A DNA stretch of 55,759 nt, taken from Beroe ovata (taxonomy: Eukaryota; Ctenophora; Nuda; Beroida; Beroidae). The translations under genes and the position numbers were made by a program. The notes beneath the pieces were generated by a model, which saw only the letters and a list, made by a program, of their open reading frames with translations, had not been told where the DNA came from and made no database searches. Where the stretch lies: assembly GCA_946803715.1 (NCBI GenBank), contig CAMPET010000003.1, positions 851,554 to 907,312 on the forward strand, written 5' to 3'. This document shows positions 25,905-38,300 of this stretch, one piece after another. Each line of letters opens with the position of its first letter. Position 1 is the stretch's first letter.

Positions 25905-27038
25905 ATGATTCCAGCGAGAATATGCAACAGAATATGCAGTCCAACACTCAACAACACCCCACATAGAACAATATTCAAGTTATTCGGCTTTGAGAAGGAA
26001 AAGAGGGTGGATCTAATGCAAGAAGATTCAGAAATAGCAGTGAGGGAACCTGAGCACCCCATATCCCTGACTGGTAAACCCCGTCTAACAGAACTATCAC
26101 TGAAGGGGGTTGCTCATTACATGATGACTGCTCAGTGTCAGAACATTCTCGTTTTATCGGGAGCTGGTATTTCTGCTCCTGCAGGAATCCCTAACTATAG
26201 AAAGTATGGGGGAATCGAGGCTAGGAAACTGATGGGAGAGCACGGGTATGAAGAGAAAACTGACGCAACTAAGTTGTTTGATGTTAGCTACTTTTCCATG
26301 AACCCATATGGAATGATACGATTCGTGCAGGCACTATGGCCGGGTAACATTAGACCAACGTATGGACATTATTTCATCAAAACTCTTCAAGAGAAGGGTT
26401 TACTATTGAGGAACTGGACTGAGAATTTAGACAGCTTGGAAAAGCTGTCTGGTATCCGAGATGACAAACTAGTTGAGTTTCACGGTACGCTCCTCAAGTG
26501 GAGATGTGGTAATATGAAGTGTTATACAGAGTACGATTTGATGTGGCTGAAAGAGCGGCTAGAGATGTATCAGTTTCCTAACTGTACCAAGTGCTTTGAG
26601 AAGACGGGTCCAGCTCTCCACTGGCCGGATGAGGAAGCACCAGAACTCTTCAGACAAGCCTCTGTGGATGCTGAGAATTGTGACTTGCTCATCGTTATAG
26701 GATCCGATCTGACGATGCACCCATTCTCCTCCATACCTCATATGGTTCCATGGGATGTACCCCGACTTGTGATACTGGACTCTGAACTTGACAATGATAC
26801 GGAAATGCACGACATGAGTGTGAACTTTGACTTTGACTCTAATCAGGCGTACCGTGATGTGTACTGGGCTGGTAATACAGACCTCGGTATATTGTCGTTA
26901 TGTAGTTACTTGAATTGGGATGGTGATGTCAAATACATGATGAGTCAGGATACAGTTGCTATGCCAACCAGGAAACATATGCAGGAACGGTTAGGTTTGT
27001 TCAGAGATAAGGATAAGAAGTTGCCTAAACTGAGGTGA
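25905..27038 (+). CDS. Divergent sirtuin (SIRT2/SIRT3-like), intronless
   Basis: One uninterrupted frame; from the ATG at 25905 it gives 377 residues (an earlier ATG at 25764 would add 47). Sirtuin landmarks: VLSGAGISAPAGIPNYR (residues 83-99), TENLDSLEKLSG (172-183), catalytic-type His193 in EFHG, Zn ligands C201-x4-C206 and C227-x2-C230 around EYDLMWLKERL as in SIRT2, GSDLTMHPF (266-274) and PRLVIL. Departures from the class I consensus are GIPDFR to GIPNYR, TQNID to TENLD, GTS to GSD, and VFFGE to ALHWPDE. The NAD-binding GAG, the Asn-x-Asp pair and the His remain, so it may be active, but deacetylase activity is not assured. The basic N-terminus (MIPARICNRIC) could be a mitochondrial presequence. 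Lack of introns among multi-exon neighbours suggests an old retrocopy. Confidence 0.85.
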   Translation: MIPARICNRICSPTLNNTPHRTIFKLFGFEKEKRVDLMQEDSEIAVREPEHPISLTGKPRLTELSLKGVAHYMMTAQCQNILVLSGAGISAPAGIPNYRKYGGIEARKLMGEHGYEEKTDATKLFDVSYFSMNPYGMIRFVQALWPGNIRPTYGHYFIKTLQEKGLLLRNWTENLDSLEKLSGIRDDKLVEFHGTLLKWRCGNMKCYTEYDLMWLKERLEMYQFPNCTKCFEKTGPALHWPDEEAPELFRQASVDAENCDLLIVIGSDLTMHPFSSIPHMVPWDVPRLVILDSELDNDTEMHDMSVNFDFDSNQAYRDVYWAGNTDLGILSLCSYLNWDGDVKYMMSQDTVAMPTRKHMQERLGLFRDKDKKLPKLR

Positions 27039-27340
27039 TATTAGGAACCTCAAACCTGTTTGTCATTGAGCGAAACAAGGTGACATAAGTTAGCTGTTTG
27101 AGATTCGACAAACCGACACATAGTTCTTAATTAAGTTATGATAGGAGTGGATTGTTTATAACTAATTTATTTCATTAATTTTCAAGAAATATGCATCACT
27201 TTTTCATGCGAATATGAGACGACTGATTTGCCCAGAGTCTTCGATTTTATGAACTTCACTACAAAGAAACTTCACAACTTAGTAAATTCTGTAAAGTAAA
27301 ATCTGTGAATGACATATTCTGTTAATGACTACAGGGTAGT

Positions 27341-28574
27341 ATGGGTTGGGTGTTTGCTATTCTACATTGGATAGCGTTTATATGTCAGTTAATATTCGCT
27401 ACGGTGTGTGTGGGTGAGTGTGCTTCAGTTTCCTGTGATTGATCACTTGGCAATTGGCATTTTACCTCATCTATTTCTCTATTTCATTAACAGTGTTCCT
27501 GATGTTAGGATTCGTCACAATTTGCTGTTTCAGCGTGCGGTTTGTTTTACATTACAGAGGTGATCGAAGACTACACTATCATAACACGACATGTGTTTAA
27601 GTGGAGTAACATTGTAAGTGGACGAAATTACAAAATTGTTCAACCAAAAACGAGTTTAGACCTTATGTTATTGGGTTACCCTGGGTTATCACAAAGGAAG
27701 ACCATTATTTACAATTCCCATGACCATTTCGTCAGGCTGTAGCTACGACACACGTGTTGCTTTACTTCACTGAGGGCACTTCCATCTTTGATCTCTTGTG
27801 TGGGTTATCAGTATGTCTGCTAGCATGGATAGTATTACAACAATTCCCTAACATTGACATGTTTTCTCCTTCATTCCTCGCTCTAATGGGTAATGAGAAC
27901 ACACAGACGCACACACACAAACACATACAGACATACAAACACACAGACACACACACGCACACACACACTCACACACACAGACATACGAATACACACATTT
28001 ACACACACAGACACACACAGACATACAAACACACACACACTCACACAAACACAGACAAACATGACTATTTTCACACTAAATATCGTGTTTACGGATGGTA
28101 TGTTCGATGTATATTTCCTCATGTCACCCTATCTTATCACAGCAATGATGGTGGTACATCACTTTGTTGCATATCAGTTCTTCAGCAACCGATACCTTTC
28201 CTTTTCACAGGTAACGCCTGCTATGGCACATAGTAACAGTCATTTCCTGTGATCTGTAATGAGTTCTATAATCATTATACTTACTGCATGTACTGTGATT
28301 GTACTTGTTTTCAGATAGTAGCCTACTTCACGATATGTATCTGGATTGTCCCCCTGCAAATGGTATTGGGGCTGGTGGCTGGGGAGAATGTGCTCCCTAC
28401 TACATTCAGCCGTGAGTCTGCCCATCAATTAATTTATCATATTCCCATCTTTGTGTCAAGTTGATATCACTGACACATTAGGGAACAAGTTAAACGACTG
28501 ACATGAGGCACTAGGGAGCCTTTCCACTCCAAACTGGTGTTTATTTGCACATGACATTTTCAGATTCGCAGTGA
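27341..28574 (+). CDS. TEX261: TEX261 / SVP26 family ER-Golgi membrane protein
   Basis: Exons 27341-27413, 27534-27613, 27736-27889, 28143-28210, 28315-28411 and 28564-28574 close in phase at 160 residues (human 196). Matches to TEX261 run the whole length: GLFYITEVIEDYTIITRHVFKW (human [22 protein letters not shown]), NRYLSFSQIVAYFTICIWIVP and AGENVLPTT (human EVLAYFTFCLWIIP, AGENVLPST). The yeast homologue Svp26 is a four-pass adaptor that loads glycosyltransferases into COPII vesicles. The C-terminal tail (human GDDVVSNYFTKGKRGKR) is absent. The last exon given ends HSQ; reading through the exon 5 donor would instead give about 17 residues and stop near 28463. GACTACAG ends 6 bases before the ATG. 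Intron 3 holds a CA microsatellite. Confidence 0.88.
27898..28063. repeat. (CA)n microsatellite
   Basis: Imperfect CACA/CAGA repeats in TEX261 intron 3. Long Thr-His frames here are artefacts of the repeat. Confidence 0.9.
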
Positions 28575-29003
28575 CACGCTTTGATCTGGAGCAGCACGCA
28601 ATTCCTGAATTATCTAGAGAATTTTTCAGTTAAGTTTTAGTTGCATTTCTATTGGATTTTTATTGAATTTTTATTTATTAAAGTCTGTTATGGTAATAAG
28701 AGACGTCTGCCGTTTTCTATAATTGCAATTTAAACTCAAGTCAGCATTTCTAGCTTTCGGACGATAGCGTTTTTCTCGGTGTTGCTAATGAATCAATCTT
28801 ATTTCTCTCAGCAGCTACTATGCTTTCTGTGATCCGGTTTATTGATAGCAGTTGCACATAGCAGTAAACTTGTATCTCTGCCACTGAGTATATTGAATTT
28901 GCCATTTGTGACAAATACTTCCGTAAATGGAATTTCAGTGACGCGCGCTCTTCATTTGTTGATAATGGTAGCGCGGTGAGCGCTGTTTAGAGGCGCGCGT
29001 ATG

Positions 29004-29449
29004 TGATACGTTATTACATTCGTGTGGGGGAAAAACGGCCAGACAGATTGAAATTCAATGCAAATGACGAAGTTCATAGCCAATTACAAGTATCTACAAT
29101 TACTTGTAATTACACTGAGGAATTGTCATAACCATATCTGTCGGAATGTACATGTTTCTACAAAAATCAGTCTCTTAACGTCTAACACTGCGCTGCTTTA
29201 CATTCAATATTNACTCTTATTCAATCGTCCAATCCATGAACTATGATACGTTATTACATTCGTGTGGGGAAAACGGCCGGACAGATTGAAATTCAATGCA
29301 AATGACGAAGTTCATAGCCAATTACAAGCATTTACAATTACTTGTACTTACACTGAGGAATTGTCATAACAATATCTGTCGGAATGCACATGTTTCTACA
29401 AAAATCAGTCTCATAACGTCTAACACTGCGCTGCTTTACATTCAATATT
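29004..29449. repeat. Near-identical ~206-bp tandem copy across an N
   Basis: 29004-29211 and 29243-29449 are near-identical (GATACGTTATTACATTCGTG to TTACATTCAATATT), with a few substitutions and indels. An N at 29212 plus 29 bases (29213-29241) separates them. The second copy contains the C-terminal codons of the minus-strand coiled-coil gene, the first repeats them. Best read as unmerged alleles. The rest of 28575-29003 is non-coding with one GC-rich patch near 28945-29010. Confidence 0.7.
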
Positions 29450-31266
29450 TTCCAGCTGTTTATTCAGTTTTTCCTCCAGTTGCAACTGGATTGACCACTC
29501 TCTGTTGAGGAAATCGTTTGCCAGGGCTCGGGGGTGTTTATCCGGGTCTGATAATATCCCTTTTCTTAGTACATTGTACTCCTTTATAATGTCCTCTGTA
29601 TCAGCTCCTGCAGACAGCTCCTCCAGTATCGGTCCTAGGAGCTCCTTCTTCGTTGCATCATCCAGAGTTTCCATGATATGTGTTTTGGGGATGAGCTCCG
29701 CCAGCTGCTCAAGTTGATGCTTCTTGGTTTTCAGTAGGGAACTGTGGATTTCCTCTAGCCTTGTGAGGCGACTGGTAGTCTTATCTGCTGTACTCTCGAG
29801 TTCATTGTTTTCTTTAGTGTAAATAGCTCGCTGCTGATTAGCTATCTTGTTCCTGTTTTTTAGACCATTTAACTCAGCTTTCAGGCCGGATATTTTCCCT
29901 TCCAAATCCATGATACCACTTTGCAACATACCCAGCTCAGATTTGAGTGCTTGTGAAATTTGGTACTGTTCAGCTGCGTGTTTGAACTTCTCTGGTTGTG
30001 AGAAGGACTTGCTCTTGAACAGTGTGATATCTAGGACACCGGCATTAAAAATGGTCTTGAGCGCCCTGTCTCTCCATACAGTGCAGTTCAGGTCCAGATC
30101 ACTGTTCACGTCTTCAGAACACGTCTCCAAGTCTCGGATAATCTTTGCCTCGTTCTCCCGAACACCTGCTATCTTCTCATCTAGTTCGGCATTTGCTTGC
30201 ATTTCCTGTCGGAAATGACAGATTCAGTTTAACGATTTTTTGTTAGAAAATATCAACAATAGATCATCATAAATCGAAGTAAGCTAACAAAAGTCAATGT
30301 CACCTGGTCGAGGTCAGTTTGGTGAGACTTGGCGAGGGTATCCAAGTTCCTTTCCTCCGCATTCAGATCTGCTCTCGTCACTTTCAAGTTCCTCAATGTC
30401 TCAGATCGCTCCCTGATCTGCTTTTCGATGTCTTCCTTCCTCGCATGGAGAGACTCTGCTGCTTTCACCCTTACATCATCACAGCCACCAGTTTTCAGTG
30501 CTTTGCGTTGAAGGACTGTTTTGGCCAGAATAGCGTTTCTTTCTTCTCTGAGAATACTTGCCCTGTCTTTGGCCTCGCTGAATGCTATGTTTGCGTCTTG
30601 AATCTCTTCCTTCTTTGAACTTGCCACAGTCTTCAATCCTGTTACCTTTCCTTCGGCAGCGTTAAGCTGCATCTTTTCCTCTTCCAACTGCGAAGAAGAT
30701 TGTTGTACTTTCTTCTCTAGACTTGAGAGCTCGCTCTCCAACACTTCCTTCTCTTTCAAGAGGTTTTGCTTCATCTCAACATCGCGTTTCAGGAATCCTT
30801 CCTTCGTGTAGACATCCTTTTCATCCAACTCTGCTTCAACAAGCGACAAGCTTTGTAACTTGTTGTTCAAAACTGTCAGCTTGTCATTAACCATCTCAAG
30901 GCAGTTGGAAAGTGTTATGTCGCTTTTTTTGAGGGTGTTTGTTTGCTCGGACTTATTGTTATCAGCGGACAAAAGGGTGAATATTTCACGCTCAGTTCCT
31001 TCGATCCTCCTTTGCACTTCTTTGGATGGTAGGATGGTGTTACTTGCGATCAGTGGCTGCATTTGAGCCTCCTTCACCGCATAATATGTGCCCAGAGATT
31101 TCAAGTTGATAAGACGTTTGAACTCTTCGGCGATGTCTTGACTTCCCTTCAGTTTGCAGTGAACAAGTTTGTGTCCGGCAATATTCTGCAATCTGGTCCT
31201 TTTCTCAATGATGGCATGCATCTGTCTTTCGACTTCATAGAAGTGGTCGATCTTCTTTGGTTCCAT
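29420..31266 (-). CDS. Long coiled-coil protein, unrecognised
   Basis: Two exons, 31266-30304 and 30205-29420, join in phase at 582 residues. Nearly the whole length is heptad-type coiled coil rich in Glu, Lys and Leu (for example ELSSLEKKVQQSSSQLEEEK; EAKDRASILREERNAILAK; RLTRLEEIHSSLLKTKKHQL). A non-helical break with CTVWRDRALKTIFNAGVLDI lies near residue 370. I see no head domain, membrane segment or zinc site, and no confident family; a ciliary, centrosomal or cytoskeletal scaffold is typical of such proteins but not shown. TATCTCCAG ends one base before the ATG. The last codons lie in the duplicated block next to the N at 29212, so the 3' end depends on the assembly. Confidence 0.75.
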
Positions 31267-32331
31267 ACTGGAGATAATCCTGAACTAGTAGTATGAGTTG
31301 CAGTTTAGGTTAGATTATTGCAATATCGTCATTGGAATCAACTAATTATGCATATTTTCTTATTCTAAAGCTAAGTTTTGAGCGAATCAAAGCTAAAATA
31401 GAGATTTAAATGATCATTAAGACAAGTAGGCTAATTAAGACAAGTAGTAGACATTATACATTGCTGTACTGAATTGATCCAATCACAAACTGTAAATGAA
31501 ATTATATATCAACTGTCAACTACGAACGCGCGCATCGCATTTGAATTTCAGCTCGTCGTCAAGTGGATTGATTCCTCTGCAAAGTTATTTTATTCAAAGT
31601 TCAATGGAAACAATTCACGAAGTCAGTTCTTTTAACGCGCGCCGCGCGCATTTCGTTTTGAATTTGGCCTGGCAAATACAGAGCGAAATGCGCGTTGTAA
31701 TACCATTACTAGTGCCCTAAAATGGACACAAAATCTGCCAACCCTGAATTAGTATTATAGACAATTAGAAATTATATCCAGATATATGGTAGAAATAGAA
31801 TAAAAATNCAAACTTAAAGTTAAAACATTAAACCCATTTAAACTTGAATGGGTGAGTCAACTTTAAGTCAAAAGAATCTTATAAATCACCGCTGGCATCA
31901 TCAACCATTTTCATTGCACCATTATGATTCGATCTTGCCAGAGCTTATCTGTCTACTGCCAACCATGATGAAGATTTGAATTCACAGGATGATCTTTAAT
32001 TTCTAAAAGCAACTTTGGTAAATCCACAATACACATGACAACGTTGCATTCTGAAAACGGCCTCGCAATGCACACACAGTTCAACTGAGCTACATTCCCT
32101 AAAGGACACTAGAAAATCGACTCAAATTGAATTGCACGCCCGTATTCAAGTCATGTGTTATACTTAAACCTATTGTCAAATTCAATGACACATCAATTGC
32201 AAGTAAAGGAAACATCTACAGCATTAAAGTTCGAGTCCAACACCTTCAACTCACTTTTCGCAATGAGTCTCAGTCAATGTTAACGAAAATCACCACGAAA
32301 AAGCTCAATAAATAGTTAAAAGTTCGCCTTG
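31267..32331. other. Intergenic with GC-rich repeat debris
   Basis: Mostly AT-rich. A patch at about 31525-31695 has CGCGCGC-containing segments in inverted orientation (CGCGCATCGCATTTGAATTT and CGCGCATTTCGTTTTGAATTT-like) and resembles the dispersed GC-rich repeats. A single N is at 31808. No exon found. Confidence 0.5.
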
Positions 32332-35300
32332 CTAAAATATCATCATAGCTTTCTGAATCCCCATTAAATCGTCTATAATCTGTGAGGTTGTAGTTCCTAT
32401 CTGTTTGGCTAATTCCCGCCTCTCTGTGTGAGATAGAGTAAGGAAGTTAGTGAGCAGCTGATAGTCCAGGATGTTGCGATGTGGATTCATGAGCCATCGT
32501 CCCGGCATCTTGGCTGTCCTATGAAACAAGAAGTAGCAGTTAATTTGATGTAGTAATGTTGAGTGAAAGTACATGGGATTGATGGAAATGGAAATTTTCC
32601 TATGGCATGAAACCCCAACTGTCAGCTGGTGTGGGACAAAATTTTCCCATAGCAAGCAACCACCAACTGTCAGCTGGTGTGGGGCATATCGCTCATCTCA
32701 CCTGAATTTCTTGGGGTTCAATCCCGCAACATGGGGTACAGCAGTGACGAGCTTGTTGTGCAACATGAACAGCCGTCGGTACTTCTTCTCAGAGAGTGGG
32801 AGGAAGGAAGCTATAGCACCGTCCAGTGTCGCAAACCAGGTCACGTGACGCTTTTCACTTGGGTGGAGCAGCGCACTGAGATAGATTTCTTGTGTTAGAT
32901 CTCAATTTTAGTTATTTGAAAAATTTAATTTAGAATCGACTTCTTGAGTTTAAATTTTCGGATCTCGATGGTTGAACATATGAATTAAATTGATTGATCA
33001 CTGAAATATGATTGTGTTTAAGAGATACTGCATGACAAGTCCTTGAAGTGTAATCACATTCCATTGTTGCACTGAAATATTCGTGACGAGAAACAATGCT
33101 ATGTTTGTGACAATGTGACAACATTTGCGTTAAATACAAGCATGGCGAATATCGAAGTTGAAATTGTTAAACAGACGGGAATGTAGGAATGTTCAAAATC
33201 TGAGATAGTCCATTATATTATCAGTCCACTCCATTGTCGGAGGACTTTAGTTTTGCAAGATGCCAGATTTTGATGGAATGATCGGCAGAGGAACTCATGA
33301 TCTGTGTTCTGTTCGCCTGGATGCAATACACCTCGCCTAGATGTCCGAATAGTGTCCTGAGCAGAGCGCCGCTGGGTAAATCCCATTCCTTCACCTCTCC
33401 TCCACTGTCGCCCGTGATGAACCGTGATCCGTACAGCCAGATGAAGTTCACCTTGTGATCACCCGTAGATATGGTGTGAGACGGACATTCCTTAGTCCGG
33501 TCCACGAAAACTAGCCGGTGATTCGATGTCGATGCTAGGATGAGTCCGTGATCGAATGTGAAGTGTAGGATCTCTGCTCCACAGTAGATGATCCTAGTTG
33601 TTGTGTAGGTGGTGGAACACCATATCCGAATTGTGTGATCTAGTGACCCACTCAGGATATTTCTCTCATCCATGTCACCGTGTGTGATGCCCGCCTCATG
33701 ACCAGTCAGCACGTGCTCGCACGTGTAGGAGGTTGTCTTGCTATCGTCGCTTGATCTGGGGTGGTACACCCTGATCGTCTTGTCAAGTGAAACTGAGATG
33801 AGATGATCCTTGTTGAAAATAGCACGGGTCACGGAGTTTGTGTGCCCGTTCAGGATTGCAAGACACTTCAGTGACGTCACGTTGAATATTTTGACAAAGT
33901 TATCCCATCCTGCGGTCACCACTTTATACCCATCAAACTGGACAGAATTGACTGCACCACTGTGAGCAACAGCTTTCTTGATAGGACGTCCGGTCTTAAA
34001 ATCCCAAATCCGAATAACACCGTTCTTGCACCCAGATATAATCCTCAGAGCATCAGCTTGGAAAGTGTACACCGGCTGCTTGTGCCCAATGAGCTCGGAT
34101 ACCTCTTTTAGCGGGTAAGTGGTGGCCAGTGCACTCATCCAGTTAGTATAACCCGTGATGTCCTTGATAAACTTGACATGTCTCTCACTGTGACGTCTCG
34201 GCTGATCCGCAACCTCCTCATAGGCTAGTTCATCCTCCTGACAGCAACTGCCGTGAATAGACGCGATGCGGGGTATGTCTATCAGTAGATCATGACATTC
34301 ACTGTCCTGTAGAGGGATGGAGTCCGTATTGTTGTTGATAAAACTCGGCTTCACAGCCAGTGTTTTCATGGGGGATGAACTTTTCATGAAGGAAGTGTAT
34401 CGCTCTATTCCCGGCGTTACAGAACCACTGGGGGTGACCCTCAACGACACTTTCTTCTTCCTGGGCGTGGACGGGACAGAACTCTTGTCCGTAAGTTCAG
34501 CAACCACGTCCAAACCCTCGTCCGCTCCGTCATCCAGGCTGGATATCGTGTTCTTGAACGCAGATTTTATCATCTCAGGAATGGTACTTCGACGGTCTGC
34601 TGACAAGGGAGACTGATTTGGAGTAGCACTCGTAGGGAAAGTCTGGATGATTGAACCAATCCGTAACCTTGGTTGACTATCTCGCTGTCTGCTTATCTCA
34701 AACAACTCAATATAGATTCGTCTCCACATTGTATCATCAGACCGTTTCACTATTCCTCCAAAGTCCAGGAAGTTACCGTTCAGTTCTAACGCGTGCTTCT
34801 TCCAAGAAGACGACTTGTAGGACAAGTTGTACCACGATTTGCATACCCGAGCAGCATTGACCAAATCAGAAGGGGGAAGGTGTGAGAGAATGACCTCCAC
34901 TACCCGATCAGGGAGTTTGAGGAACTTGTTATGGACATAAACCCTCAGGTTGACACACGAACTGAGATAAAGGAGAGTTGCCTTGTCACAGTAGGGAAAC
35001 AAGACGTGTATCAAGTGTATATACTCGTGAGCTTCCCAAGTTCGGTATATCTCCGCCAGTTTTTCTATTTCAGCCAGGAAATGATCCCGCATTGTGCAAG
35101 TGTCCATCGTCTGACCGTATACCTCCAAGTTTATCGGGTTCGGTTTGAGTATGAAGTCAGCCAAGGTCTTGGTTTCGAAAACTTCCTCAGTCGCGTGAAC
35201 ATGCTGCAACCTCTCTTCTGGGATTCTACACTGATTGTTGCGATGAGCTATGATAGATTCAGGGTTGCCGTTTAGGAGTGAGTCTGTTGATGGTTTACCT

Positions 35301-38300
35301 ATCTCCTCCTCTTGGGCTTCTAGCCGATTATAACCAGAGTGATACAGCGGCTCGAAATCTGTGAGTAGCATCTCCAGGAGTTTCACATCAAGGAAACTGG
35401 TGTATTGGCAGAAAAAGTAGTGTCTCTGCCATCTCCTCCATTTCTTGAAATGGTCGGTGATTTGCTTGTATTCGGTCTGTTTTGCGAGCGACTCTACTGT
35501 TATTGTGTCCATGTCTCCGGGGACGACATATGCAGTCACATTTTGAGCCTTTGTATCAATGGCTGATGTGCTAAAGATAAAGAAGATTATGTTACTCAAA
35601 AATGAAGCATTTTTGCATGGAAAGTGCAACAATTCGGCTTGTTGTCCAAAGTGTATGATTACCCATCGTAACAAATAGGACCAAATAGTCCTAAAGGGAA
35701 AAATAAGGAGCTACTGAATCGATATAGGTAGCTAAGAAAGGAATAACACATGGCTATAAATAATACAAACACTTAAAATCACTGCACGATGAATGACAAC
35801 AGATATTCGATACCTAAAATAAGGAAGACTGATTGCTGCTCCTTTAGAAAACACAACAGCTCTTGTGATTCCTTATATAAGTGCAATAATAACTACATTA
35901 GCAATTAACTAATCGAACCTATAGTTCATCGATCCGTGATGAATGGCCCAAGAAATTCAAGAATGATCTCACAGATTGATATTTGACAATTCGATATGTG
36001 CAAATCACAGTCACACAAATAGATGAAGCAGTGAGCGTGATAGGAACTGTTATTACTTCTTCCTATTGTGACATCTAGAGGACATCTCTGTCACATACAC
36101 AACACATGGCACAAACACAGACATTAGAAACACATACTGCACATATCTGATACATGTCAAAGTGTCTGCGACAATAACACTCCACATGCAATATCATGAT
36201 CACTGATGTTCACTATTGCCACATGTAGTGGTTAGCCTGATGAAACGGGTGTATCAGAGCGTCCAATATCATGAGATACTGTTACAGATGACACGGCTTG
36301 AAAAGTCTTTGCTCAGACGAATCTCTAGTAAACAGTTCCTGTTAAATTGCGAAGGGTGACTTGATAAAATGATAGCTATCAAGAGGGTTGTAATAGTGCT
36401 TGCTTGAAGTCGCCAGGAAGTCCGAAGTATCTAAAATGCCTACATAGCCTATGCTTTGCTAACATCCCAACCAATAACGTCAAATGGACAAAGTTCGTCA
36501 AGCAATGATAAAGCACAAAGTATCCGCTATAGAAGAAATAGAAATTCATAAGCAAATTTCATGATAGCAATCCTAACATTCTCATCATACTTCAATTCAA
36601 AACTACAATATTGATTAGGTTGCTTTGCTTCTATTTATCCAAAGGACAGTTATACTATGATCGTCCGTCAATGCACTTAATTAACATGAACAATCGTGGG
36701 AAACTAAGAGAAGTTGAGAATCAAAGTATCTAGTAAAACACGTAGACACACCGGAGACAAATCAATATCATTATTATAAACAATGATTTGATGAACTTGA
36801 GAAGTATAATACCGTAATGTCATGATAGTAGTAGATATATCGAATGCTCAATGCAATGTCGTAGATAGGCTATCTTCCATTTGTTTCTTTCACAATTTCA
36901 ATAGTACCGGTTTAGAAGACTTCAGAACTGATACAGTATACGTCAACCTAAGACCACATCAATTATCCAACAGCTATGGCAACATAAATAACAGCTATGC
37001 TGTGGTATGCGAAAAACCAAACCGCGGGAATATATAAAATCCAAATATCATTAGTTCTAAAGACGCGCGCATCGCGCGGCTCAACACGCGCGCAAACGCT
37101 GAAAAACTACGTAAGTATGAGAGCTGAAAACTAGCAATAGAAGAGGGAGCGTGGGAAAAATTACCCTGTAATTGGAGGAAGGCTATTCAACGAGACGCAA
37201 AAGAGTCAATGAGTAATAGTGGATTGGTGCCTTTCCGCTCCAAAGATCTGTCATGACAACAAAATATCGCGATCTTACCTAGCTGGAGTCGTTCCAAGTA
37301 TAGATCCGTCGTGTATCCGTATTCCAGTTCTGAAGAATGTGTTCACATGTGCTCCGATATTCACATCCGATTTCCTGATAAGCTTCATACCACCAGAACT
37401 CTCTATAGCTTCCGGCTGCGGCAATCGGAATGTTAGATAACAATTATGAAAATTGTACCGAAATGCGGTGAGATTAAACCTTGATCAAGAACCAAATAAC
37501 TTGATCGAAAACTGATTAGGATGCCAACATCCCGGTCAAACACTGACCTGATAAGAGTAGATGACTAAGTTACAATTGGAGTCTGACACCATGAAGCCGA
37601 GGTTAGTTCCATCGATCACAAACTCGCACCTATACACTTCCATCGGCTCGAAATCTCTACTGATCACTGACAGTGTCTTGCATTCCTTATCGAAATTCAG
37701 TAGAGAAATGCTCTTTGTGATATCGGCAAATAGGATGAAATTCTTGATCACTGATATGCTGAAACAAGACGGGTAAGCAACTCAAATATCCCACTTGATG
37801 AATTCAAGTGTAGGGAGTGTAATGTACTCTCACACCTTTGTCCCCTTTGTCGATTAGATACTTGTACTTGTACAATGTACATTAACAGTGGTTGATATTC
37901 TATACCTGTGAATATATATCTGAGTGTCGATGAATGCCACGCCCACTAGATCATTATTCAGGAAACTCCACACGTATATTTTCTGTCCGATAGCGGATAT
38001 GATATGCCCCATGATACAGTCGATCTCAGTGACAGGCCCTTTCTGTTCCTTATCATACAGACACTTGAACTTGAAACCGGACAGCGGCTTCTCTGGGTCT
38101 GGAACCACCTGAGCAAATGAGAGAGAGTTAGTTAATTCTTTTTTGACTCTGTTTACAAATGAAAATACGTATTTAGACGTATTTTCATTTGTAAACAGAG
38201 TCAAAAAAGAATTAACTAACTCTCTCTCTCATCGTAACTTATGCGACTCTTATTCAATCGTCCAATCCATGAACCAAGGCACCTGAGCAAACAAATCAAA

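Noticed and set aside
27754-28252. Thr-His and Cys-Val rich frames
   Set aside because: Translations of the CA microsatellite in a TEX261 intron.
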